A stretch of 64,000 bases of DNA from Mortierella sp. BCC40632 (lineage: Eukaryota > Mortierellomycota > Mortierellomycetes > Mortierellales > Mortierellaceae), in assembly GCA_011634665.1 (NCBI GenBank), contig WAEK01000011.1, positions 1,234,501 through 1,298,500 of the forward strand, given 5' to 3'. This document shows, piece after piece, positions 10,872 through 22,803 of the stretch; position 1 is the first letter of the stretch, and each line of letters starts with the position of its first letter. Under the pieces are notes generated by a model, which had not been told where the DNA came from, did no database searches, and saw only the letters and a program-made list of their open reading frames with translations. A program made the position numbers and the translations under genes.

Positions 10872-11336
10872 TCATTCGTGGAGAGGTACAGTCTGCACTA
10901 AGGGTCTCTCCATCGCCTCACCGTCTGGAAGAAAAAATAGCAGCTTGGTAGTCCAAAACGCGTGAAGAACGAGACCAACGTAGCCCAGGGGAGTGATGGA
11001 GATGTTCACAATGTTGAGGAGTCTGTAATAGCCTCGTCGGATTCGAACACGGAGAGCATCGCTGTAGTGGATTTGCCTCAGGCGCCCATAAGAAGGGTCA
11101 CACCACAGACAGCACCCAAATCGCATTGGCAAGACGTGGCCATCAATGAAGGTACAGGTCTTGCTTTTGAGTCCAACCTCAGGTGGATGGCAGCCACAGC
11201 GATCACAGTTCAGTACCACTATCTCCCATTCGTATCGGCAATAAATGCAAGTGTATGGCTCGACCCAGGCATTCCAACCATCCCCTTGGCCATGGTGGTT
11301 GCAGACGTTCGAGTGAGGGTATCGGTAGCTGGTCAT
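10872..11336 (-). CDS. Cysteine-rich putative zinc-binding small protein, copy D (intact, altered C terminus)
   Basis: 154 aa from the conserved MTSY start at 11336; a longer ATG reading to 11471 runs through the CT-rich leader and is not preferred. Motifs: CNHHG (C-x2-H), WNAWVEPYTC, CIYC, CDRCGCHPPEVG, CTFIDGH, CLWCDPSYG, RVRIRRGYY, ISITPLGYVG and LLFFLPDGEAMER. The C terminus runs about ten residues beyond the usual ETVERY end because the family stop codon is lost (ends PLVQTVPLHE). All family cysteines are present, with one extra (GCCLW). Its CT-rich 5' leader is closely similar to that of pseudogene copy B, indicating that duplication units include the promoter. Function unknown. Confidence 0.72.
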   Translation of the reverse strand: MTSYRYPHSNVCNHHGQGDGWNAWVEPYTCIYCRYEWEIVVLNCDRCGCHPPEVGLKSKTCTFIDGHVLPMRFGCCLWCDPSYGRLRQIHYSDALRVRIRRGYYRLLNIVNISITPLGYVGLVLHAFWTTKLLFFLPDGEAMERPLVQTVPLHE

Positions 11337-12339
11337 CAAGTTTTGAGGACTCGTTGGGGTGGGAAGGAGGAAAGAGGAGGAAAAGCGTGTAGTAGAGAGA
11401 GAGAGACAGAGAGAAAGCTTGTGTGAATGAGTGAGCTGGCAAGGGAGTGGGGAGAAAATCCAGACTACCAACCCGTGTATTTTTATACTCTCGAGTTCTT
11501 CTCATTCAGAGAAACTCTACCAACCAAGGGTCTGGAAATGAAATGCCACGTGGAGGGAAATATCTGCGTCATACTAAGGAGGGGAAGGGGATCACAGAGA
11601 AAGGCTGCAAACTCTTCTTAAGACATACGCCCTAAAAGTCGTAGCATCGACAGGGACCTCGTTTCTACAAGAGCTAAAGGAAGAACTCTGCCTCTTTCGA
11701 TACTCTCCGCCTTCTCGGTGGAGTCAAGAAGCTGACAGTTATCCTTTCGAAGCATTCTTGGGACCTTTTCTGTTCGGACAAAATATAGAAATGGTTCTTT
11801 GGGTTTAAATATCTGTTGCGGAAGTTTGTAGAGTGCATTCGCTCAGCTGTTGAATGCTAATCCATTGATTGTTGTTTACCGGGTCACAAACGATTCCGCA
11901 AAATCAAAACGTTTTCAGTGAAGGGGATTTGGAATAAAGAAGCCCACCCTCTGAAGCCAAGGGGTCAAAAAATAAAAAAGACTCGGTCAACGAAGTTTTA
12001 CGAGTCACATGAAGATGCCATACAAAGACTAGTAATTGAGCTTCTCATTGGCTAATGCCTGCTGCCGCCCGAGGATGATTCGCGGTCCAAGCACTCCCGT
12101 TCCTTGACCAGTTTCGTTGACTTTTTCTCGTAACTCCAGAAGAGCTTCGTCTGCTCCAGGGCAGAACTAAATAAACGTGGAGGACGTCACGCTTAACCAT
12201 TTACTTTCTCCCCTGAGCTTCTCTGCTACACTTCATTTCTGGAGATGTAATGAACTGGTAGGGATTTGATAGTTTGATGGCAAGGACAGGTTGTGATACT
12301 CCGCTTTTTCTTATGTGGAGAAGGAAGCTTGCAATTCAT
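11337..12339. other. Intergenic: leader of copy D and duplicated spacer
   Basis: Contains the coding-strand CT-rich leader of copy D (11337-11460). The spacer around 11800-11890 shares words with 8820-8900 and 10200-10290 (a rough GTCACCGAAATG / GGGTCACAAA pattern). No gene supported. A weak coding-like reading at 11427-11635 has no recognisable feature. Confidence 0.4.
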
Positions 12340-12787
12340 GATTCTCCATCGTTTCAACACCTAGTAGAAAGAAAAAAAAAACAAACAACTCGGTTGTTCG
12401 GGGAGCATGGGGAATAAGACCGCCATGGCGCAAGAGAGTGATAGAAATGCCCAAGGTACAGAGGATCTTGTGGTAGTCTTGTCGGATTCGAGCACAGAGT
12501 CAATAGCTGTGGTGGACTTGCCCCCAAGTGTTCTTTGAAGGAGTCGCATCACAGATAGAACTCGAATTACATGGACAGTATACAATTCTTGATGAGGGCG
12601 TAATTCATGTTTTCGAGTCCAACCTCAGGCGGATGACACCACACTGTTCATAACTCAGGTCCACGCTCCTTCGCCCACCGCGACAAAGAGTTCACATGTA
12701 CAACCTAAACCAGGCCAGCCATTCTGGTCTTTCCTCTGGTCATGGTGGTCACGGACGTTGGAGCGAGCGGTAATGGTAGCTAGTCAT
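12340..12787 (-). pseudogene. Cysteine-rich family copy E, degenerate; left arm of palindrome
   Basis: Recognisable at nucleotide level along its whole length, from the MTSY-equivalent start (cat at 12785-12787) to the LLFFL-equivalent 3' end near 12390. The frame is broken by several indels. The longest remaining reading (12361-12585) corresponds to a shifted frame of the functional copies. It is nearly identical to copy F in inverted orientation, so the damage predates the palindrome or was copied by conversion. Confidence 0.8.
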
Positions 12788-12834
12788 TTGGTGGTTGGGC
12801 GGATAAGCGATAGGGAAGAATGGGAAGCCAGAGA

Positions 12835-12938
<104 letters not shown>

Positions 12939-13221
12939 GAGTCAGAGAGAAAGAAAGAGAGAAGGTGTAGGCCTGGGCCTATTGCTTTCGTCGATTGATA
13001 GTCAACGCATCCTATTGAACATTTCCTCCTCCACCGAAGGGCTAGCCAACCAACAATGGCGAGGATAGAAATAGTCAGAATCTATTCAGTAGTCCATAGG
13101 CGTTGCTTCAAGAAGCGAATGCATGTGCCTTCTCAAGATAAACGGCCAAGCCATTGGCCCGTCCGACTTTTTACTTTTGTTTTGTTTTTTTAAAAAAAAA
13201 AAAAAAGATGAAGTAACAAGT

Positions 13222-13292
<71 letters not shown>
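13222..13292. repeat. (CT)n microsatellite, inner end of right palindrome arm
   Basis: About 36 CT units followed by an imperfect ctttctctttctct stretch that mirrors the start of the left tract. Confidence 0.95.
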
Positions 13293-13301
<9 letters not shown>

Positions 13302-13355
13302 TCTCTAGCTTCCCATTCTTCCCTATCGCACCCGGAAGGGACCGCCCAACCACCA

Positions 13356-13798
13356 ATGACTAGCTACCATTACCGCTGCTCCAACGTCCGTGACCACCAT
13401 GACCAGAGGAAAGACCAGAATGGCTGGCCTGGTTTAGGTTGTACATGTGAACTCTTTGTCGCGGTGGGCGAAGGAGCGTGGACCTGAGTTATGAACAGTG
13501 TGGTGTCATCCGCCTGAGGTTGGACTCGAAAACATGAATTACGCCCTCATCAAGAATTGTATACTGTCCATGTAATTCGAGTTCTATCTGTGATGCGACT
13601 CCTTCAAAGAACACTTGGGGGCAAGTCCACCACAGCTATTGACTCTGTGCTCGAATCCGACAAGACTACCACAAGATCCTCTGTACCTTGGGCATTTCTA
13701 TCACTCTCTTGCGCCATGGCGGTCTTATTCCCCATGCTCCCCGAACAACTGAGCTGGGGGAGGGGGACTCTGTCAGATGGTGAGACAGTGAAGGGTCA
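13356..13798 (+). pseudogene. Cysteine-rich family copy F, degenerate; right arm of palindrome, opposite strand
   Basis: The only family copy on the plus strand. The ATG-equivalent at 13356 begins ATGACTAGCTACC (MTSYH), then the sequence decays through several frame changes. The ORF at 13557-13880 encodes the same first 64 residues as the shifted-frame ORF of copy E. Past the palindrome edge a short stretch still reads SDGETVKG, the expected family C terminus, which copy E lacks in recognisable form. Confidence 0.8.
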
Positions 13799-14450
13799 CG
13801 AATATCAAACTTGCGCTATCATGATCGAGAAGAGCGGTCCTAGGAGTTTTTTCCCCTCCTGTCGCATAGCTACAGCTTAGCTGGCCATCCCATCCTTGTG
13901 CTTGACCTCTTTATCCCTGACGTCAATTATCAAACTACCTCGTTTACAGATGGATTACTTTTGAAGTGTGTTGGAAGGAGAATAGTGAAACTGGAGTAAG
14001 GTGTAAACTGTAAAGAATTGTCAAGCAAACAAGAGGCCTGAGAGGTGTAAACAGGTGGAGTGAAAGAGAGAGAACCGAAATAGAGGTGAAGAAGTTGCCA
14101 TCTGAGAGATGAGTGGTATTTCCTGGCGAATGTTAGTAACAAAAAAAAAAAAAAAAAAGGGGGGTGTCAAAGAGAGGCACTAAATAGATGGTACTCAAAC
14201 CTATGCACAGTGAACTTCTCTCTGGTTGATAGACGTCGCTGCCAAATTAAAGCCGGGTCGGGGCCACGCGTTTCTGTTCCAATACCGCTTTCTTAGATAT
14301 TTTATGCGTGACTCAAAAAAAAAAAAAAAAAAAAAAAAACCTTCCCGTTGACAGTATGGGCTGGTACGAGTCCAACAGCTTGGTACCAAGGACAGGATTT
14401 TAGGCTTCAGAGACGAGAGGGATGACTAAGGTAGACGGAGAGAAAAAAAG
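13799..14450. other. Intergenic, A-rich tracts
   Basis: No supportable gene. Homopolymer runs of A at ~14142-14158 and ~14316-14339. The latter is followed by a segment leading into degenerate copy G. Confidence 0.4.
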
Positions 14451-14710
14451 GAATATTTGCCATTGCCCATATTGTTCACCACTTCGCTGTCTGGAAGGAA
14501 GAGAAGCAACTCGGTCGTCCAGGAAGCATAAATAAGAGACTGCCGTATCCCAAAGGAGTGGTGAGATGGAAATTTCAAACTCAAAAGCACAAAGTGCAAG
14601 TGTCCATCAGGGGGGATCGCACCTCGCTGACAGCGCTCCAAAGAGTTGTCAACCGACGCGACGTCGCACGGCAATGTTGCCACATCCCGTGACAACATCC
14701 ATCCCACCTT
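14451..14710 (-). pseudogene. Cysteine-rich family copy G, truncated and degenerate
   Basis: Only the 3' half is recognisable: the sense-strand equivalent of the TTELLLFLPDSEVV tail near 14475-14520 and the preceding WD/ITP region. The central cysteine boxes are lost or scrambled. It adjoins a hexanucleotide repeat at 14843-14880. Confidence 0.65.
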
Positions 14711-14842
14711 CTGGCTCTCCTCTCTCTCTGAGTCTCTCTCACTTTCTCACTTTTCACATACACTCTCACGCACTCTCTTTTCACACACATTCTCTCTTCA
14801 TTCCTCTTCCTCCCTCCTCCCCCATTCTCCTTCCCCACACGA

Positions 14843-14880
14843 CTCAGACTCAGACTCAGACTCAGACTCAGACTCATCAT
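14843..14880. repeat. Hexanucleotide tandem repeat (GACTCA)n
   Basis: Six consecutive gactca units at ~14843-14878, in a CT-rich context that also contains several tctctc and cactct runs. Confidence 0.9.
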
Positions 14881-15794
14881 TCTACATTGGTGTGTTATTC
14901 ATCAGCATTTAACGCTCTACTTCCACCTCATTATTGAGATCAGCCATTCTCTTCTCATAACGAGTATGTAAAAACAGAGCTGTCCATGCGTCGCTCCATC
15001 CTCATTCGTTAAATCGTACACATGGGGAGACGTTGACCAGCTGTCAAAAGAATTTACTAAACACTGTGGGGGGAGGAAGAGGAGCTCCTTGGGAAACATG
15101 CTTCAGTTGCTGAGGATTCAAAGCGCAGCCACGCTGTCGACTCCTGCCCCTCCTCTCCCCCTGCAAAATTAACCATGGGAGACCAGAGGATTTGACTATC
15201 CACAAAAAGAAGCAGAGGAGCGACCTTCCCTTTCCACACCGCCACTCCAGAGATCCCTTGTCACCTTATTGAGGTATTGACGTGCCCTTTCCCTACTTCC
15301 ATCTACTCCCACCCTGCTCTTTTCTGCCGCCCCTCCGAGGTTTATTCTCCTCCCCTCTCCTCCTACATGCCTGCCATCCGTATGAGGGTGGTCTAGTGCC
15401 TCTGGCGTTCCTTTGCGGTCCTCTGCCGTGTCGTTGTCGTGTCGTTACCGCAGAATGACATTTCGGGTCTGTTGGACCACCAATAACAGGGCACAGCTTG
15501 CTCAGTGAGCCCACCAAAAAAGGTCTGTTCTTTGCGGTAGCCCCCCGACTTATTCGCCACTTGGCATGATTGGTGGCAACAGAGTCGTGATCCATACGTT
15601 TCTGTTCCCTGGCTATCCTCCTCTCTTCACCATCATCATTTGATCTACATTTTTTATTTTATTTTTTTAAATCCGATGTCAAAGGGCGAGATGGCCGGTT
15701 GAGCTATAGTTGTAGCTGTGTGTTAGCCAAAAAAAAAAAAAAAAAAAGAACACTTAGAGTCGCTTCTCCCATCCGTGAAAGAGCAGGCTTGCAC
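14881..15794. other. Intergenic spacer 3' of copy H
   Basis: No gene supported. An A19 tract lies at ~15729-15747. The last ~60 bp before the copy H stop codon resemble the equivalent positions next to copies C and D, showing that the duplicated unit extends beyond the coding sequence. Confidence 0.4.
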
Positions 15795-16232
15795 TTAGTA
15801 TCTCCTCACTGTCTCACCATCTGGAAGAAACAGTAACAACTCTGCCGTTCGCGGAGCATGGAGAACGAGTCCGCCGTGGCCCAAAGGAGTGAGAGAGATG
15901 TCCATGGTGTTGAGAATCTTGTGGTAGCCTCTTCGGATTCGAGCACGGAGTGCATTGCTGAAGCTGACTTGACTTAGGCGTCCATTGGAAGGGTCACATC
16001 GAAGACAAGGCTCGAATCGCATGGGTGAGGTATGACTCTCGATGAATGTGCAGACCTTGCTTTCGAGTCCGACCTCAGGGGGGTGACAACCACACCGTTC
16101 ACAATTCAGGACCAGGATCTTCCATTCGTATCGACAATGAGTACAAGTGTACGGTTCGATCCAGGCATTCCAATCGTTCTTCTGGTCATGGTAATCGCAG
16201 ACGTTGGAGTGGCGAAATCGGTAACTGGTCAT
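15795..16232 (-). CDS. Cysteine-rich putative zinc-binding small protein, copy H (intact)
   Basis: 145 aa, start MTSYRF at 16232, closest to an inferred family consensus. Motifs in order: CDYHD, WNAWIEPY, CTHC (~36-39), CERCGCHPPEVG (~51-62), CTFIESH, CLRCDPSNG (~83-91), RARIRRGY, MDISLTPLGHGG, ELLLFLPDGETVRRY. The spacing allows two zinc sites (C-x2-H with CxxC, and CxxCxCH with CxxC), inferred from pattern only. Its coding-strand leader (16233-16400) is strongly C/T-rich with an A21 tract (16359-16379) and GA repeats on the given strand. Function unknown. Likely paralogues elsewhere in the genome could establish copy number and expression. Confidence 0.76.
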   Translation of the reverse strand: MTSYRFRHSNVCDYHDQKNDWNAWIEPYTCTHCRYEWKILVLNCERCGCHPPEVGLESKVCTFIESHTSPMRFEPCLRCDPSNGRLSQVSFSNALRARIRRGYHKILNTMDISLTPLGHGGLVLHAPRTAELLLFLPDGETVRRY

Positions 16233-18710
16233 TGGCGTGGTCTTCCTAGATTGCGAAGAGGGGAGGGGAGGAGTAGAGGAGGATTGTGGGCAAATGAGAG
16301 GGAGAAAGGGAGAGAGGGAGAGAGAAACAGAGAGAAAAGTGAGAAGTGAGAAAAGTGAAAAAAAAAAAAAAAAAAAAAGAGAGAGAGAGAGAAAGAGAGA
16401 CTGTGTGCATGTATGTTACAGCACCAGGCTGGGTGGTTGGGGCAACCCTTCCACCTCCCGATGTTCAATACGCCCTCCTAAGCCATTCCAAAGAAGTTTA
16501 ATCTCGCTGTGGGCTCAGCTGTATATTGTCAATAGGTCAATAGAGCAACAATGGGCTTTCGGTAGACTCGCGTTCGGTATGTGACTGGCGCTTTAAGGTT
16601 CAAGCCATGCTTTTTGAATCTCGGACGACATGCTTCTACGCGCTTTTAGGTGAATGAATCCACCTGGTTATTCCAGCCTTCTTTGAGAGGATGAGAGACG
16701 TATCGAAATACGTGTTGGCGATAGTTACAGCGGGAAAGACGCAGACTCTATTTTTGGTATCAAGAGGATCGAACGGTGTGCCAGGACCTATCATCTTCAA
16801 AAAGAGGCTACGAATGCCCTTTATATTGGCTTCTGACTCTTGAAGGGATCGTGCACTGTTTCAATGCGCCCTCTTTTCACGAAAGCAATGCGTTCCAAGC
16901 ATATTTTTGACTAGTTAAACCAAGTGAGATGAGGATTCTATTGACACCACCCATAACGCCAAGGAAGCAGCAACCTTCTCGATAGCACTATTTGATCGTC
17001 TCTCCTTCTGGCCGCATCAGGTCATTTAACGAAGCACTCCGTAAGGAAACGAATGGCACCAATACAACACTTTTCATTGATGGCGACAGTGCCAACACTG
17101 AGACTCATCTTGTAGGGGGGAGGGAGGGTTGTGGAGTGTGGCTGACTGACCTCGATGCTGAAAAAAAAAGTGTCTTTGGTCGTTGAGGTTTCAAACCTAT
17201 ACTCCAACTGATACATTACGTAGAGCTTGTGCGACTGCTTATTGTCATTGAAAGTCTCCAACTGCAAAGGTGTGTAGAATGTGGCATATACAACGGGGAT
17301 CCAGGTTCTGAGAAGTGTATACCTCCTTCGGCTCATTGGCAATCTGACTCCGTGGCTCAAGACCTTCCTAGCGGATGGTGCTTGGAAACCATTGCATGTG
17401 CTTCCATAGCAAATACAAAGGCGATCTTGGTCTGCTGTGTTAGGGCCACGTGGATGAGGAAAGGATGAATCGGGATCTCAAGAGTCAGTCAACGGCTCAA
17501 ATTGATTCGCTTGACCAACCACGGATTTGTCCCGAAAATCCTCGGAAAATCTGCGGAGACCTCCCAAACCTTCAGGAAGACCGATAAATCGGGAGCGAAT
17601 CGGATCTTTCCACAAGAACGCAGACAATGCACGGTGCAAACCGCGTGGCCAAAGCTTGGAACCCAGCTCGAGCTTCGGATCTCAGTGTCAGGCGAGTGAA
17701 ATCTGCATCTCTCGCATTTTTTGGGGAGAAGAGATTTGGAGTGTCAAGTAGAGTCTCGGGATTATCGAAAGGCTGAATAACCAGGCAGATTTTTGGAAAG
17801 AGCATCAGGAGTGGTACAGCTGAGGGGAGAGGAGTAAGGTGTGAGGTGAAATGACGATTTGATAGTTGGGTCCTAGTTTAATGTGGCCTTTGTATAGGTG
17901 GGTAAAGACAGGTAGAGAGCGGTTTTTTGATGCAAAGGATTATCTATTTCTTAGCAATAAGAGAAAAGCGATAGGATGTGAGAGAAGAGATGTACACGTC
18001 CCCGAGGAAAAGTGTTAACCTTTTCCTCCTACAATGCGCATTGAGATTTGAGCAATATCTGATTAAAACCGTACCTTAGCTCATGTGACCGACAACGGAC
18101 AACAGACGAGCCGTCGGTTTTTCCAACAAAAAGCTAGGGGGAGGCAACCAAAGACCCTATCGTATTAATCGTTTTCCTATCCCGCAGGAGCGAAATTCCA
18201 GGAAAAGCAAAAAGCAGAGAGCGAGTAGGGTAGCCAACAAGACTACATGCAGGAGCTCAACATTCCACGGTGTACCTTCTCGGTCTGCATCCGCCTCCTG
18301 TTGAGAGTATCAAGTTAATGTAGTATAGATTTAGAGCGCTTATGAAATCCTCCATTTGCACTGGAAATCTGGATGTACCCCAATCACTCTTTTCTCTCTA
18401 CCATGTTCCCTTTTTGTCCGTTGAGAGGGACAAAGGTTCTGTCCCTCTTGCAATAGCCGGGTTAGAGTATGCTTAACATTAACATCGTCCTGTCCTCTAA
18501 GTCCGTACAAGTCGAGCACAATCTTCCGCTTCTCCCCAGATTCAGAGGTATGAGTTCCTTTTGGGCACGAAGCCTGTTAGATCCACGTTGCCAGAAAGCG
18601 TGGGCTACACACCCTTCCTCTCTAATGTAGTGAAGAACTAGGAAATTTATTGCAGACGAGGGAGGAACAGGATGTCATTGTTCAGACATTAAGAAGGACG
18701 AACACAGAGT
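16233..18710. other. Intergenic, leader of copy H and gene-poor sequence
   Basis: The first ~170 bp are the pyrimidine-rich leader of copy H. From 16450 to 18700 I find only short ORFs without recognisable motifs or consistent splice structure. Confidence 0.4.
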
Positions 18711-18712
18711 TG

Positions 18713-18785
18713 TGCAGGAAAGGGTCATATACATGTGGGGTCAAGTTGTGCAGGGAAGGGTCATATTCATGCGGGGTCATTTACA
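18713..18785. repeat. Two-copy direct repeat, ~36-bp unit
   Basis: Two adjacent units starting gttgtgcagg, each ending in a ggggtca motif, with a few mismatches. Confidence 0.85.
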
Positions 18786-19044
18786 AGGGTCGTTAGGGTA
18801 GACCACAGTTAGGGTGAGTGGTGAGACTATTTAGCGCGACTTGAGAGTGTGGAGAGGCAGGGAATGGGTCATTATTCATGAGTGGAGACGTAGAGACAGG
18901 AATGAAGGGCAAGACAGGATTTTCGAATAAGATCTCGGATTGCATCGTTGAGGCCTGCATGTCCAAGATGTTTGTCGTTGAGATCTCAAAGGTTACAGGG
19001 TCTGTTCCGCACGAGTGAAACTTGGAATATGGTAAAGGCAGGTA

Positions 19045-19583
19045 TTAAGCGGTATTGGGAACTCGTTTGGCAAGCATCCGCTTCGACTGCATGTCAAAGA
19101 TAAAGTCTTTCCCATATGCAATCATGTCGTGTAGAACAGCGGGGGCAACAGAGGCCATGGGGGCGGCAGGGGCGGCAGAGGTAGCAGAGGGAATTGGAGC
19201 AGTAAAAGGCAGCAGGGACAACAGGGACAAAAAGGGGCAGTAGGGGCAGTGGGGAAGAAAGGGAAGTCAGCGAAGACAGGGAAGTCAGCGAAGACAGGGA
19301 AGTCAGCGAGGACAGGGAAGTCAGCGAGGACAGGGAAGTCAGCAAAGACAGGGATGTCAGCGAAGACAGGGACGACAGGGACGACAGGGACGACAGGGAT
19401 GGCAGGGACGGCAGGGACGGCAGGAACACCAGGGACAGCAGGAACACCAGGGACGGGCAGGGACGGCAGGGACTTGGCAGGGACAGCAGGAACACCAGGA
19501 ACGACAGGGACGGCAGGGACGTCAGGGGGAACGGGGGCGGCAGGGGCGGCAGGTCGGCGGGGACCATAGTTATGAGCGGTCAT
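19045..19583 (-). CDS. Proline-rich tandem-repeat protein, frame probably disrupted
   Basis: From an ATG at 19583 (MTAHNYGPRRP) the minus strand reads P-x-V-P / V-P-A triplet repeats and then F-A-D-x-P-V repeats down to 19122. The apparently genuine C-terminal end (APMASVAPAVLHD...FDMQSKRMLAKRVP) lies in another frame, 19045-19230, so a frame change near 19230 is needed. The core is a minisatellite with 9- and 18-bp units, which keeps several frames open on both strands, so repeat-generated ORFs are a real alternative. The sequence upstream of the ATG (19584-19660) resembles 28750-28830, where a matching ATG is followed at once by a stop. No signal peptide or known domain. Confidence 0.35.
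19257..19540. repeat. Minisatellite with 18-bp and 9-bp units
   Basis: About six 18-bp units of the form gggaagtcagcgaagaca (19260-19370) pass into many 9-bp units gggacgaca / gggacggca / ggaacacca. The plus-strand reading is Gly-X-Y-like (GTTGTAGTPG), the minus-strand reading proline-rich. Unit length being a multiple of three favours a coding history. Confidence 0.9.
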
Positions 19584-19659
19584 TAAACCAATGTGATTTT
19601 TGACCGGGCAAGACGTAAGAACCTCGAGGAGAGAGTAGAGACTTTCGACACTGCGTAAG

Positions 19660-22590
19660 GTGCGGAGTGGGTGAGGGAGGGCGCAAGAGAGTGAAGGGCG
19701 TAGAGGATCTTCAGGTGGACAGGAGGGCAGAGCGGTAAAAATAAGGAGAGCAAAAGAGTGAAGACGGAGAGAAGATGGAGGGGATTGAGCGTGATGTCGC
19801 GGCTGGCAAAAGAAGCAAATGTTTCAAAGAAAACAAGCGATGCATTTATACGCGGAGCCCCTCTGGCTGGCGCTCTTCTGGCTGGCATTTCCATGGCCGA
19901 CACAGGTATCTAGTTTTGGCATTTTGACACAGTCGAGACCTAATCCCTATCCTGAAAAAACAATCTGATTAGATTAGATACCTGCTTTATTTTCCTCCTT
20001 TAGCCAATTTCTCCCTTGGCAATCTAGTGCTGAATTTCATGCCTCCTCTTTCATAAACCCCATACCAGCTCATAAGCACCAGTTGCTCGTTCAAGAGAGG
20101 ATACCATCTCTGGCAATGCTACTTCTATCTGTTTCGAGAACCACTTTTCAGTACTGTAGTGACATTCACTACACAACAATGTCCATAGCTGATTGGGTGT
20201 ATTTTTAGCCCCAATGCGAACGGATGCCTAAAAACCTACCTGGTCTGTGGACTGACAACGACTTCTTTCGCATACTTCACGTTCCAGACCTCGAGGTCGG
20301 ATGGAGGTTCTCATTACTCTGAGCACTGGTTCGACATTAACTTGCAGCGCCACGGTACAGGGTGGTTGAAGAGGAATTACTGCGGTCAATAACTGTGCCT
20401 AAAGGGCCGCTGTAACAGCCTTGGCCAGTTGATGGAGTATTTAAAGAATAGGACCGTCTATTTTTTTTGTACCGCCTGAAGTTAGACCAGTGTTCGAGCC
20501 GAGCTTTTTTGTATTGAGTACCGTCAGCTTTATGCAAATTGGGTGTGTTGATGCAGTCACAGACATTCAGACTTTCTTCTTGTATTCGCTTCGACGGGGT
20601 GCCAACGAATTCATTTTCTTTAGCAATCCGCTACTCAGCTACACAAGAAACAGCGTAGGAGAGGGAAATGAACGAATCATGCTAGGGTATCTTTTTTTTG
20701 TTAACATTGCGACGAATGTCTGCATCGTGTAGTGTCTTGTTCGTGTTAAGGTCGATATATCTCTTCACTGTCTCGCCATCCAAAAGAAAAAGCAAGAGAT
20801 TATCGTATCCCAAGAGAGTGGGAGGGATGTGTATCTGCCTCCGGTCTGGCACTTTCCATCCTGTTAGTTCATGGTCACCCTCGCCTTTTGGTAAGGAAGA
20901 TATCAGAAGATATCATAATATCCTCTCCCTACTGATTTTTTCAATGCTCACAGAATTAGCGCCCACGCTCACAAACCCAAACCCAGCAGCCTCATTCGTC
21001 CTCAAGTTGTTTTCTTCGTTAAAAAAAAAAAAAAAAAAAAAACTCCTCAGGGCGAGCAATGCCTCGCGCCGCTTCTTCAATGACGAAAGGTCAATATATG
21101 GTTGATGTTTAGACAGGTGTGGACCAGATTTACTGGCAATCTACAAATAGCATTGTCAGTTGCCAAGGTTGAATTGTGATCATCTTTCTCAGTCATTACG
21201 GTCAGCCTTTCCGAAAACGAATTCGTTCAGGTTTTCTTTACTACTCGAGGCCAAATGTTTATCCATGGAGAAGACATGCTCGAGACATGGTACACTAGCA
21301 GCAAGTATAGAAGGAGGGGGGGGGGCTTAGAGCGGAAGACAAGAAAGAAACAAAGTCATCAGTGCTCCATACCCCAGTACGCTGTGAAAACAACTACTGG
21401 CATCACTGCACTATTTCATCGTCAAGACGAAATATAATCAGAAGCTTGTGGTGCACGAAAGGCTGATCGCCACAGTCTAGGGAGTACGAGATGCGTGGTC
21501 ATATCCGCAACCTTCCGCCCAAATCTTCAGAGGGTACAGGTGGATGTATCGATCCAGATAACTGGTCATTTCTCTAGCCGTGGAAACCCCTGATGTTGGA
21601 ATGATATTTCGTCGTTAGAAATACATCATCTCTCTGGGGAGTGGAGGAGGGGAGACTAACAAGAGGACGAGAAGCGCGTGGGAGGAATGAAGAGTGGGAT
21701 GCGTGAAGGAAGGAGGTCTAGATCAAGCACAATTTTTTTAATACTTCCATGGAATGAACGCGCACGGGGCTGAAAAATGCTCAGATGCAGGACTGGCAAG
21801 TACCCCCGCCGTAATTCCACCACCGGGGATAAGAGAGAACCTCCCACACTGACGCAGAGGATCAACCACGAATTTTTTTATGGACCACACGAAAGGAGAA
21901 TTGGTGAAAGATGGAAAAGGGCAAAATATTTTGTGCTCGACAGGTCTGTTTCCTCTTGAGGCAATACTCTACTCAATGACAACCTTAGTCTAATCCGCCC
22001 TCTTTGGTTTACTCTTTCCAGCAAGCATTTCCCGATACCAAAAAATAAAGTTTGCGAAAAATGAATCGGGGCTGAGCATATGGTTAATGCGTCGAGAAGA
22101 CGAGGCTCTCGACTGAGCAGCTTTTTGCTCTTTATTCTTTTTTTCGAAACAAGTACGTAGTTCGCGGGTGCATCGGAGCGGATAGTGTCCCGTGGACAGT
22201 CTCGTGAGCGTGTGCATGGGCAATCGGTGTCTTCCTCCCACTTGAACAAAAAGATAAGACAATCTACCACCTTCATAATCTTGTTGTCAGACTTGAGCAC
22301 GATATATTCAGTTCCAAAGGAAATGCTCATGGTTACTCCAAGAATGTTCATTAACCTGATAGAGGTGTCGACAGGGTCGGTAACCTCGAAAAAAAGAAAA
22401 AAAAACAAAACAAAGATTTGAATAGAAACCCGGATCGCATGGCTTACGCCTGCTTGTTGAGGAAGCTTGTCCTCGGGATCACAAAGACTATATCCCTTGG
22501 TACAACATGGTTAGTAAAAGATTGGAAATGTGGTTAAACGAGGCATGGATTATTATAGGAGTGACCAATATGCTGTAGATGGTCTGTGAT
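19660..22590. other. Gene-poor region with one cysteine-rich family remnant
   Basis: No convincing gene. Contains remnant copy I (20756-20870), an A22 tract at ~21020-21041, and short unrecognised readings on the minus strand (for example 21990-22408, with a plausible but unidentified segment ending in DTDCPC). Confidence 0.4.
20756..20870 (-). pseudogene. Cysteine-rich family copy I, C-terminal remnant
   Basis: The minus strand reads IHIPPTLLGYDN then LLLFLLDGETVKRY, clearly the C-terminal box of the family (compare LLLFLPDGETVRRY of copy H). Nothing upstream is recognisable. It extends the range of the cluster to about 18 kb. Confidence 0.7.
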
Positions 22591-22593
22591 ATA

Positions 22594-22803
22594 CTAACTC
22601 CTCTGCTTTTTGGAGCAGTCCTCATCGCTACTATCCTCATCTGCAGCAGAACACTTTCGTGCATTCTTGAGACAATTAATGAGCTCTACATGATCCTTGG
22701 TGGAGATGTCGCCGGAATTGTTACCACTGATGTTAATCGCGATTTGCTGAACATCACTGGGTCCATTGGGAGATATGAAGCTGCTAGTAGTTAATTCATT
22801 CAC
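22594..22803 (-). CDS. Possible exon of an unrecognised gene
   Basis: 69-residue reading with ordinary composition (NISGNNSGDISTKDHVEL, then a D/E/S-rich end). Homologues are not recognised; flanking exons could lie at 22200-22408 on the same strand. Kept only as a weak candidate. Confidence 0.15.
   Translation of the reverse strand: MNELTTSSFISPNGPSDVQQIAINISGNNSGDISTKDHVELINCLKNARKCSAADEDSSDEDCSKKQRS

Noticed and set aside
19257..19540. CRISPR-like array
   Set aside because: Units are contiguous 9/18-mers without spacers, in a eukaryotic context.
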